Below are positions 1-6,147 of a stretch of DNA of 6,731 bases, piece by piece. Source of the stretch: Verrucomicrobiales bacterium. Its GTDB lineage: Bacteria; Verrucomicrobiota; Verrucomicrobiia; Limisphaerales; UBA1096. The stretch covers positions 5,408 through 12,138 of the forward strand of contig PAOJ01000020.1 in NCBI GenBank assembly GCA_002708005.1. The letters are read 5' to 3'. The position numbers and the translations under genes are program-made. A model generated the notes under the pieces. The model was not told where the DNA came from. It saw only the letters and a program-made list of their open reading frames with translations, and did no database searches. Each line of letters begins with the position of its first letter. Positions within the stretch are counted from its first letter, which is position 1.

Positions 1-582
1 GACTCAAACTGCCGGAATTGCCATGGACAGATGGAAAGCTTGCCACCGTTTGAAGTGCTTGGTGGGAAGCTTAAGCCGGGTTGGGCGGAGAAGTTGCTAC
101 TGGGCACGTTGGGCGAAAGGGCACGCCCGTGGCTGCACGCTCGTATGCCCGCTTTCCCGGCGCGGGCCAGCGGTTTAGCTAAGGGCTTGGCTATGCTGAA
201 CGGGCATTCGCCGGTGACTCCGCAGGAGGGGCCGGTCGACCCGGAGAAGGCGAAAGTGGGCCGCAAGTTGGTCTCGGCAAACGGCGGTTTTTTCTGTTTT
301 AGCTGCCATGCCATCGGGGCGCTCAAGCCGGCTCAGGTTTTCGATGCGCAAGGTGTCAACCTAGCCAAAGTCGGCGACCGGTTATTGCCGGAGTATTTTC
401 GTCGCTGGATGAGCAGCCCACTGCGGGTGGACCCGCAGACCAAGATGCCGGCTTATTTTAATCAGGGGCAGAGCGCGTTGTTCGATATTTTGGACGGCGA
501 TGCAGCGAAGCAGATTGAGGCGCTATACCATTACATTCGTTTGGGTAGCGAGATAGTGCCGCCGGAGGTGCCGGGGCAGTGA
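1..582 (+). CDS. multiheme c-type cytochrome, 3' part (open at left edge)
   Basis: This is the C-terminal 193 residues of a probably exported electron-transfer cytochrome c; its start lies outside the window. The frame is open from base 1, and codons 4-8 (bases 10-24) spell a CxxCH heme-attachment motif (C-R-N-C-H). The ATG at 31 therefore falls after the heme motif and is not the real start. A second CxxCH (C-F-S-C-H) is at bases 295-309. Each heme site is followed by a Met-Pro motif able to supply the sixth ligand: ARMPAF (Met49 of the visible part) and TKMPAYF (Met149). Segment order and spacing match the last two heme domains of the pentaheme protein at 1617-3842, including a shared KVGR stretch before the second heme, so the two are paralogues. 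Unlike that protein, this one ends just after its last cytochrome domain (PPEVPGQ, then stop). The total heme count and substrate are unknown. The family assignment is firm; the role is inferred. Confidence 0.9.
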   Translation, partial: DSNCRNCHGQMESLPPFEVLGGKLKPGWAEKLLLGTLGERARPWLHARMPAFPARASGLAKGLAMLNGHSPVTPQEGPVDPEKAKVGRKLVSANGGFFCFSCHAIGALKPAQVFDAQGVNLAKVGDRLLPEYFRRWMSSPLRVDPQTKMPAYFNQGQSALFDILDGDAAKQIEALYHYIRLGSEIVPPEVPGQ

Positions 583-640
583 TTTTTTACTTAAGAATCT
601 CTCCGCCCAGCCAAAGGGACAGGACAAGAGCTTACAAATA

Positions 641-760
641 ATGAAAAAATTTGTTCAAACGATTCATCAGCCGATCTCCGCAATCCCTGACGAGACCCAT
701 GAAACCGCAAAAAGAAACTTAAACACTCTTAGCGCTGAGGCCTATGTCGGTGATCACTAA
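641..760 (+). CDS. possible 39-aa leader or small ORF overlapping the oxygenase start
   Basis: An ATG-initiated frame of 39 codons begins [10 protein letters not shown] and ends at TAA 758-760, overlapping the first 17 bases of the oxygenase gene in another frame. The product has no membrane segment and no motif that I recognise. The nearest purine-rich stretch (AGGA at 621-624) is about 16 bases from the ATG, too far for a normal ribosome binding site. In its favour, the oxygenase also lacks a well-spaced site, so translation through this frame could deliver ribosomes to the oxygenase start. It may equally be a chance frame in a 161-base intergenic gap. It is listed as a weak candidate only. 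Confidence 0.15.
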   Translation: MKKFVQTIHQPISAIPDETHETAKRNLNTLSAEAYVGDH

Positions 761-1493
761 GAAACAACAGATTCAGTTTCGCGAGGAGGGCTACTTCATT
801 CTCGAACGCGCTGTGCCTGAAAAGCAGTTAAAGATTCTGCGTGAAGCGTGTGATTATTTGATCGAGGCAATGCATGCGGAAATGGATCGGCTGGGTACCG
901 ATCATATTCACATCAGCCATCGTCACAAACGCTATCATATAGCTAAGCAATACGAGCGCGCACCGCGTTTGGTAGAGTTTGTGTTCAGTGAACTGATGGC
1001 CGATATTTGCCGCGCTACCGTCGGCGACAAGGCGTTTCTTTTTTACGATCAATACGTCGTAAAAGCAGCTGAACAGGGTATGGCTTTCTCTTGGCATCAG
1101 GACAGCGGGTATCTCGGTTTTCCTCACACCCCCTACGTTACCTGCTGGACGGCGGTGGACGATATGACGCTCGCCAACGGTACCGCGCATGTGATGCCGT
1201 TTTCGCAAATTGGCATTCGCACGCTAGTTGAGCATGTGCGTGATGAAAGCACCGGTGACAAGGCAGGCTATTTCGGGGAAGCCCCTGGTGTGCCGGCGAT
1301 TGTGCCGGCGGGTAGCGTGGTGGTTTTCAGCTCTCTCAGCTTTCATCGCAGTGGCCCGAACACCACCGACCAAATGCGCCGTGCTTATGTCACCCAATAT
1401 TCTCCGGAAATTCTCCGACGCCCTGGGGAAATCGAGCCGATGCACTTGGGCGTGCCTTTTTTAGAAAACGGCCGCAGAATTTTCCAGAAATGA
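744..1493 (+). CDS. phytanoyl-CoA dioxygenase (PhyH) family Fe(II)/2-oxoglutarate oxygenase
   Basis: This 249-residue protein is close to the usual size for small bacterial PhyH enzymes, which couple 2-oxoglutarate decarboxylation to hydroxylation of a substrate. The fold signature is visible in order. The N-terminus [10 protein letters not shown] is typical of the family. The iron motif HxD is in SWHQDSGY (His118, Asp120). A middle stretch, [20 protein letters not shown], is the usual substrate/strand motif. The distal iron His201 is in [10 protein letters not shown], and Arg213 in MRRAY is the likely 2-oxoglutarate carboxylate ligand. No signal peptide is seen, so it is probably cytoplasmic. 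An in-frame stop at 720-722 leaves ATG 744 as the only upstream Met start; GAGG at 737-740 is only 3 bases away, so GTG 750 (codon 3) is a possible alternative start. The substrate cannot be read from sequence. It lies between two cytochrome genes, with 161- and 123-base gaps, so operon membership is uncertain. Confidence 0.9.
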   Translation: MSVITKKQQIQFREEGYFILERAVPEKQLKILREACDYLIEAMHAEMDRLGTDHIHISHRHKRYHIAKQYERAPRLVEFVFSELMADICRATVGDKAFLFYDQYVVKAAEQGMAFSWHQDSGYLGFPHTPYVTCWTAVDDMTLANGTAHVMPFSQIGIRTLVEHVRDESTGDKAGYFGEAPGVPAIVPAGSVVVFSSLSFHRSGPNTTDQMRRAYVTQYSPEILRRPGEIEPMHLGVPFLENGRRIFQK

Positions 1494-1604
1494 ACACCCT
1501 TTCATGTAGCCATTTGCTCGGACTTGCCTCTACCACGAATATAACTTCTGGGATCTCGTTCATTATATCGACGCTTAAAGGGCTAACTGTAAGCTGCCAG
1601 CAGC

Positions 1605-1609
1605 AGGAA
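1605..1609 (+). promoter_or_regulatory. ribosome binding site of the pentaheme cytochrome gene
   Basis: AGGAA lies 7 bases before ATG 1617, a normal Shine-Dalgarno distance. It supports this start, which also gives a clean signal peptide. Confidence 0.7.
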
Positions 1610-1616
1610 TAACATC

Positions 1617-3842
1617 ATGCGCCTGACGGTTTTAATTGCATGGAGCCTACCGTTAATTGCGGTTGCGCAGCCTGTGGTTCCAGGCTTTGAAAGGTTTCCG
1701 CGGGACAATCATGCGCAACAAATTGCCGCCGGTGAAGTGCTCATCAATGAGTTGAACTGCGTCGCCTGCCATGTTTCTGCAGGGGAAAAGGCCAAGCGCT
1801 TTCAACAACGTCAGGCACCAATTTTGTTCACTAGCCACAACCCCGCCGCCCCTGGCTGGATTCGCAATTGGCTGATGTCCCCGCATAAGCTCAAGCCCGG
1901 TACGCTCATGCCAGATCTGCTGCACGGTTTGGATTCCGATAAAAAATCCGAAGCCGTCGAAGCGCTGAGCCATTATCTCATGTCCCTGTCTCCCAGCGTT
2001 TCTTCGGAAACAGCCATGACCGGGGATTCTGATGAGGGTAAGAAATTATACCGCTCCATCGGCTGTGCCCAATGCCACGCGCCTGATGCGAAGGACAACG
2101 GGCGCGACATTCCTCTAGGTGAACTTCGTGTCAAGTACACCCATGCCAATCTCATCAAATTTCTGAGAGATCCCCTACACAGTCGCCCCGCCGGTCGCAT
2201 GCCGCGTATTCCTATGACCGAACAGGAATCGGCCCATCTCTCCGCTTACTTAAGAGCGGGTCTTAAGCCGATCGATCTCAATCGTCTGACTCGCGACTCT
2301 GCCGCATTCAAGTTGCAACGGAAAGGTGCCAAGCTGTTTAATAGCCTCCGGTGCGCTAACTGTCATCAATCCTCCAAGTTCTCTGTTCAACCTGTCCTTT
2401 CCAAACCGTTGCCCGAGCTGAACCACCAAAGGGGCTGTCTTGCCCAAAAGCCCGCCGCTAGTGTGCCGGACTTTCAACTGAATGCGGACCAACGTACTGC
2501 CATTACCGCCGCTCTGCAGGCAAAGCCTGTCGTGCCGACGTTGCTCTCCGAAACCCACCACCAAATGCGCCTGCTCAATTGTACCGCCTGCCACGATCGC
2601 AAGGTCCTTGGCCAGCCTGACTCCCAACGCGATGAGCTCTTCCTAGGTTTGGGCAAAGATCTCGGTGATGAAGGTCGCCGGCCGCCCACGCTGACGGGCG
2701 TGGGCGCCAAGCTTACCGAGTCCGCGCTGCATAAGGTGTTACGTGGCAATGGCCCCGTACGACCCTACCTTGCCACGAGGATGCCGGATTTCGGAGAAGA
2801 ACATGCTAATCATTTGACCCAGCTGCTTGCCGTTACTGATGTCCGCGCCGATGTGAAACCAACTCCGCGGGATGGCAATGAAAATAAGGTAGGCCGCAAC
2901 AAATACGGGCGAGAGTTGATGGGAGTGAGAGGGCTCAACTGCATCACCTGTCATCAACTTGCGGGGCACAAATCGCTCGGCATCCAGGCACTCGATCTCG
3001 CTAGTGCGCCAGAGCGGCTTCGGCCTGAATGGTTTCGGGATTACTTGATCAACCCAGCCTCCTTCCGCCCCGGGACACGCATGCCCTCGTTCTGGCCTGA
3101 AGGCAAAGCCGTCAGCTCCATCCTCGGTCGCAACACTGAACTTCAGATCGACAGCTTGTGGGTTTATCTAAACGAGTTGGAGCAAACCCGGTTACCGGAA
3201 GGTTTAGAAAAGAAAGGCGGCTTCGAGTTGAAGCCGATCAACCGGCCAATCGTGTTTCGAACCTTCATGGCAGATGCTGGCACTCATGCTATTGCCATTG
3301 GATTTCCAGCTGGTGTGCATGCGGCGTTTGATTCCGAGTCTGTCGGCTGGACGACCGTGTGGAGAGGCAAATTTCTCGATGCGGAAAGTACTTGGGACGA
3401 TCGCTTCACGCCGTTAGCTAAACCGCTCGGAACGAACATCATAAAACTTCCTTCCGGTCCGGCTGTTGGACTGCTTCAAGACGGCATGCCTTGGCCGAAA
3501 GGCGGTCTGGATTTTTTAGGTTATCGTTTGTCCAAAGGCGGTACGCCTACAATGCTCTATCGCCACGGCAAGACGGATATCACCGATACTCTCACGCCGA
3601 TTAGTGACGGTTTACAGCGACGGATGGAGTTCATTGGCGGCGAAGGAAATCTCTGGGTGCGACTGGCGGTTGCTAGAGAATTTCGCACCAGTGAACGTGG
3701 CGAATGGATCGGTGACAATAAACTAACCCTTATAGTCCCTAACGCCCGTAAGCGCGCAATCAAGGGGTCTTCGGAACTCATCACGCCAATTAAATTGAAA
3801 GCCACCGACAAGACGGTGTTGGAGGTTCAGCTGTCATGGTAA
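1617..3842 (+). CDS. exported pentaheme cytochrome c with C-terminal domain of unknown function
   Basis: This 741-residue protein is a probable periplasmic electron carrier. A signal peptide spans residues 1-17, with likely cleavage after AVA before Gln18. Five CxxCH sites follow: Cys48 (CVACH), Cys150 (CAQCH), Cys246 (CANCH), Cys322 (CTACH) and Cys442 (CITCH). Four have a downstream Met-Pro ligand motif: Met98 (TLMPDL), Met195 (GRMPRI), Met389 (TRMPDF) and Met489 (TRMPSF). Domain 3 has VPDF (Val283) where MPDF is expected, so that heme lacks the usual methionine. The repeated motif (W/F)xxxLxxPxxxxPGTxMP marks tandem class-I-like domains. From about residue 536 to the end there is a heme-free, mostly beta-rich domain starting RPIVFRTFM and containing WRGKFLDAE, whose function I cannot name. 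The gene overlaps the downstream propeller gene by 7 bases, which suggests that the propeller passes electrons to it. Heme and secretion calls are firm; the partnership is inferred. Confidence 0.94.
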   Translation: MRLTVLIAWSLPLIAVAQPVVPGFERFPRDNHAQQIAAGEVLINELNCVACHVSAGEKAKRFQQRQAPILFTSHNPAAPGWIRNWLMSPHKLKPGTLMPDLLHGLDSDKKSEAVEALSHYLMSLSPSVSSETAMTGDSDEGKKLYRSIGCAQCHAPDAKDNGRDIPLGELRVKYTHANLIKFLRDPLHSRPAGRMPRIPMTEQESAHLSAYLRAGLKPIDLNRLTRDSAAFKLQRKGAKLFNSLRCANCHQSSKFSVQPVLSKPLPELNHQRGCLAQKPAASVPDFQLNADQRTAITAALQAKPVVPTLLSETHHQMRLLNCTACHDRKVLGQPDSQRDELFLGLGKDLGDEGRRPPTLTGVGAKLTESALHKVLRGNGPVRPYLATRMPDFGEEHANHLTQLLAVTDVRADVKPTPRDGNENKVGRNKYGRELMGVRGLNCITCHQLAGHKSLGIQALDLASAPERLRPEWFRDYLINPASFRPGTRMPSFWPEGKAVSSILGRNTELQIDSLWVYLNELEQTRLPEGLEKKGGFELKPINRPIVFRTFMADAGTHAIAIGFPAGVHAAFDSESVGWTTVWRGKFLDAESTWDDRFTPLAKPLGTNIIKLPSGPAVGLLQDGMPWPKGGLDFLGYRLSKGGTPTMLYRHGKTDITDTLTPISDGLQRRMEFIGGEGNLWVRLAVAREFRTSERGEWIGDNKLTLIVPNARKRAIKGSSELITPIKLKATDKTVLEVQLSW
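3821..3825 (+). promoter_or_regulatory. ribosome binding site of the propeller gene, inside the cytochrome gene
   Basis: GGAGG lies 10 bases before ATG 3836, within the last codons of the cytochrome gene. Together with the ATGGTAA overlap it indicates efficient, probably coupled translation of the two proteins, and it decides the start of the downstream gene. Confidence 0.75.
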
Positions 3843-5317
3843 TCCGATTTTTCACTTCAGAGACAAAGAGAATAATTAAATTCATTGTCTATGTGCTCTC
3901 TGTGTCTATGTGGTTCAATTCAAACGCCGCAGAAAAGGATTATTACAAACTTACTACCGTCTCCTTTCCCGACGATCTAAAGCTCGAGGTCAGTGGAATG
4001 GCTACTTTGCCTGGGGATCGAATGGCGATTGCCATTCGGAAAGGAGAGGTGTGGATTGCTGATAAACTTTCGACTGATAATCCAGTTTATAAACAGTTTG
4101 CTAGTGGCTTACACGAACCGCTCGGGCTTGCGTTACACAAAGGAGATCTATTTACAGTGCAACGTAGCGAACTTACACGGCTGCGTGATACTAATTTTGA
4201 TGGTCGTGCAGATGAATATCTCACATTTGCAAAGGGTTGGGGAGTGACCGGCAATTACCACGAGTATGCCTATGGCCCGGCTGTCGATGGCGAGGGAAAC
4301 CTTTGGGTTGCTCTTAACTGCTCCATCGGAAAGGGGCCTAACCCCAACAACCTGTGGCGCGGCTGGAGCCTGCGCGTCAAACCCGATGGCTCTTGGGCTC
4401 CCATATCCGGCGGTTTACGTTCTCCCTCTGGCATTGGGATCAATCTTGACGGTGATGTGTTTGCTACAGATCAGCAGGGCAACTGGTTTCCGACCTGCCC
4501 TCTGGTTCATGTGAAGCTCGGTGCTTTCCACGGGCACGCCGATGCTCTTCAATTCACCAGCAACCCAGAAGCAACTTTTAAGCTGAATCAGCCCCTGCCG
4601 AAAAACTTGACCGTTGCGGATGCCGCTAAGCGTATTCCGGCCTACCAACTGCCAGCTGTCTGGTTTCCTTATCGAAAGATGGGCATGAGTACGACAGATA
4701 TTTTGGCTGACAGTACCCAAGGGAAATTTGGCCCATTTTCCGGCCAGATGTTTTGCGGCGAGTTTACGATGTCTTTTGTATCACGCGTGTTTCTGGAAAA
4801 GGTCCGTGGCGAATATCAGGGAGCGTGTTTTCGTTTTCGCGATGGACTTGACTGTGCCGCTCTGCGCCTGCAATGGGGTTTGGATGGATCGATGTATATC
4901 GGCCAAAGCAATCGTGGCTGGAATTCGCTAGGCACAAAAAGCTATGGCCTGCAACGCCTTCAATGGACCGGCAAGGTCCCCTTTGAGATTAAGAGTATGT
5001 CAGTCACGCGACAGGGATTTCGCCTGAGTTTCACGCAGATGTTTGATTTCAACACCGCCGTTAGGGCTAACAGTTACAATCTCAAAAGCTATACCTACCC
5101 CTACCAGTCCCGCTACGGTGGCGAGCCGGTGGATATGAAAATTCACGAGTTGAAATTTGTTAAATTGGACGAGTCCGGTCTTTTCATCGATCTTGCTGTG
5201 GATGAATTGCGTGAGGGCTACGTTTACGAACTGCATGCCCATGGCGTCCGCGACCATAAGGGCAGCAAGCTGCTTCACCCAGAAGCATATTATACGCTTA
5301 ACCGGGTGTTGAAGTAG
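3836..5317 (+). CDS. exported beta-propeller protein, sugar/sorbosone dehydrogenase-like
   Basis: This 493-residue protein resembles the PQQ-type glucose/sorbosone dehydrogenase propellers that PVC bacteria often fuse to a heme domain; none is fused here, as there is no CxxCH. The N-terminus has a basic region and hydrophobic stretch (residues 11-29) with likely cleavage after NAA (residue 32), so it is exported. Visible family motifs include an EF-hand-like calcium loop DTNFDGRADE (118-127), HEYAYGPAVDGEGNLWVA (142-159), RSPSGIG and FATDQQGNWFPT (195-220), GAFHGH (229-234), FCGEF (306-310), GEYQGA (325-330), LDGSMYIGQSNRGW (349-362), and a C-terminal beta domain ending HPEAYYTLNRVLK. I cannot confirm cofactor residues, so PQQ use and the substrate are unknown. 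Its start overlaps the pentaheme cytochrome stop by 7 bases. The first 420 bases are more AT-rich (about 44% GC) than the following 180 (about 60%). A non-enzymatic binding role remains possible. Confidence 0.88.
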   Translation: MVIRFFTSETKRIIKFIVYVLSVSMWFNSNAAEKDYYKLTTVSFPDDLKLEVSGMATLPGDRMAIAIRKGEVWIADKLSTDNPVYKQFASGLHEPLGLALHKGDLFTVQRSELTRLRDTNFDGRADEYLTFAKGWGVTGNYHEYAYGPAVDGEGNLWVALNCSIGKGPNPNNLWRGWSLRVKPDGSWAPISGGLRSPSGIGINLDGDVFATDQQGNWFPTCPLVHVKLGAFHGHADALQFTSNPEATFKLNQPLPKNLTVADAAKRIPAYQLPAVWFPYRKMGMSTTDILADSTQGKFGPFSGQMFCGEFTMSFVSRVFLEKVRGEYQGACFRFRDGLDCAALRLQWGLDGSMYIGQSNRGWNSLGTKSYGLQRLQWTGKVPFEIKSMSVTRQGFRLSFTQMFDFNTAVRANSYNLKSYTYPYQSRYGGEPVDMKIHELKFVKLDESGLFIDLAVDELREGYVYELHAHGVRDHKGSKLLHPEAYYTLNRVLK

Positions 5318-5354
5318 CAACTTTCCATGGGGCTCAGCCAGGGAGAACGCTCAA

Positions 5355-5372
5355 TCCTGTCTTATGGCAGGA
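5355..5372 (+). terminator. hairpin after the propeller gene, possible transcript end
   Basis: TCCTGTC (5355-5361) pairs with GGCAGGA (5366-5372) around a TTAT loop, giving a 7-pair stem with one G-T pair, 37 bases after the stop of the propeller gene. No T-run follows, so it does not fit a classical intrinsic terminator. It could protect the 3' end of the transcript or be fortuitous. Confidence 0.3.
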
Positions 5373-5504
5373 AGCCCGTAATAAGCAGTGTTGACGGATC
5401 AGTTCAACTTTACACGACCGAAAAGTATCGATTTACAGCTTAAATTATTAGGCTGGCGGGAAGGATTGCAAAATTAATACTTGGCGATAGTTTATCTGGG
5501 AAAA

Positions 5505-5720
5505 ATGCGATTCATTCAAAATCCTAAAGTACTTCAAGTAATCATTTTTTTCTTATTGCTGGTTTCTGGACTTAGCATAATGGCAAAAATAGAGACGGAA
5601 GTTAAACTGTCTAAAACCATAACAATACTTCATGGAGTTGAATCTGAAAATCAAATGCTCAAAACTAAAATTATTGAATTAGAAAAACAAATCTCTGAAT
5701 CAAATGCTGAAATGAGATGA
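5505..5720 (+). CDS. small membrane-anchored coiled-coil protein
   Basis: I do not recognise a named family. From ATG 5505 the product has 71 residues: a short basic N-terminus (MRFIQNPK), one transmembrane helix at about residues 9-27, then a polar helix to the end. Residues 45-63 show heptad spacing (Val45, Leu52, Leu59 and Asn49, Ile56, Ile63), consistent with a short coiled coil, probably outside the cytoplasm. The general shape recalls FtsB/DivIC-like and phage spanin-like proteins, but no diagnostic motif supports either. A TTG at 5481 would add eight residues; GGAAGGA at 5459-5465 is 15 bases before it, while ATG 5505 has only GGGA at 5498-5501 very close by, so the start is uncertain. 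The gene is strongly AT-rich and overlaps the next gene by ATGA, which makes a two-gene unit likely. Confidence 0.6.
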   Translation: MRFIQNPKVLQVIIFFLLLVSGLSIMAKIETEVKLSKTITILHGVESENQMLKTKIIELEKQISESNAEMR

Positions 5721-6064
5721 GAGCACGACTTATTATTTCAATACTACCTTATGTCTTGGCTCTATTACTTTTTTACTCCTTAGCAATTCACATGTATCAA
5801 AGTTTAAATGGTTGGCCAGAGAGCATAGGAACAAATGGTTTTCCGCCAGCGTTATTAATACATGATCAAATAACTAGTGCTTACATAACCTGTTTGCTTT
5901 TATTTACTATTTTTGTAGTGCCTGCAATTATTCTATTATGCCTCCTCGTCCCCCGCTTTCGTTATCTGGTTTTTTATTTCGTGGTGCATTTTGTATCGTT
6001 ACCGATTTGTTATGGACTAATTAATCTTGCTCCTAATGATTTCCTCTACTGGTGGTGGGATTAA
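5717..6064 (+). CDS. small protein with three transmembrane helices, function unknown
   Basis: This 115-residue integral membrane protein has predicted helices at about residues 5-26, 54-78 and 83-104. Arg2/Arg4 and Arg80/Arg82 place the N-terminus and the second loop in the cytoplasm by the positive-inside rule, which puts the 27-residue loop (NGWPESIGTNGFPP region) and the C-terminus YWWWD outside. No catalytic motif or named family is evident. The external loop rich in Gly, Pro and Trp and the terminal Trp triplet are distinctive and would help in finding relatives. The start ATG 5717 overlaps the previous gene's stop as ATGA, so translation is probably coupled and the two proteins may interact. 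Like its partner it is AT-rich relative to the rest of the window, which may reflect membrane-protein codon bias or a separate origin. Confidence 0.75.
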   Translation: MRARLIISILPYVLALLLFYSLAIHMYQSLNGWPESIGTNGFPPALLIHDQITSAYITCLLLFTIFVVPAIILLCLLVPRFRYLVFYFVVHFVSLPICYGLINLAPNDFLYWWWD

Positions 6065-6117
6065 AATCTTCTAACCATGAATCCAGATTTTAACTGAGAT
6101 TTTGGCTCGCTCCTGAG

Positions 6118-6129
6118 GGCTATATAGCC
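6118..6129. promoter_or_regulatory. 12-base perfect palindrome upstream of the last gene
   Basis: GGCTATATAGCC is fully self-complementary and lies 18 bases before ATG 6148. The position would suit an operator or promoter-proximal protein site, and its centre TATATA resembles a -10 element. No convincing -35 element sits at the right distance, so the function is speculative. Confidence 0.25.
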
Positions 6130-6147
6130 GATTTTGGGCCCTGTTCC

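Noticed and set aside
583..640. Search for a terminator after the left-edge cytochrome gene
   Set aside because: There is a short T-run directly after the stop, but no stem precedes it, so no terminator is called.
828..1208. Antisense open frame of 126 codons inside the oxygenase gene
   Set aside because: The sense strand carries the PhyH iron motif; the antisense product is rich in His, Arg and Met with no recognisable domain.
1289..1309. Direct repeat GTGCCGGCG separated by three bases in the oxygenase gene
   Set aside because: It encodes the in-frame residues V-P-A-I-V-P-A and shows no further copies, so it is ordinary coding sequence.
1514..1545. Possible promoter before the pentaheme cytochrome gene (TTGCTC and TATAAC)
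   Set aside because: The spacer is 20 bases and both elements are weak matches; the alternative TTGCCT at 1524-1529 gives a spacer of only 10.
2250..2749. Overlapping antisense frames within the pentaheme cytochrome gene
   Set aside because: The sense frame contains heme motifs throughout; the antisense frames are by-products of its codon use.
5391..5416. Possible promoter after the propeller gene (TTGACG and TACACG)
   Set aside because: The -35 match is good, but the spacer is only 14 bases and no better -10 element lies at 16-18 bases.
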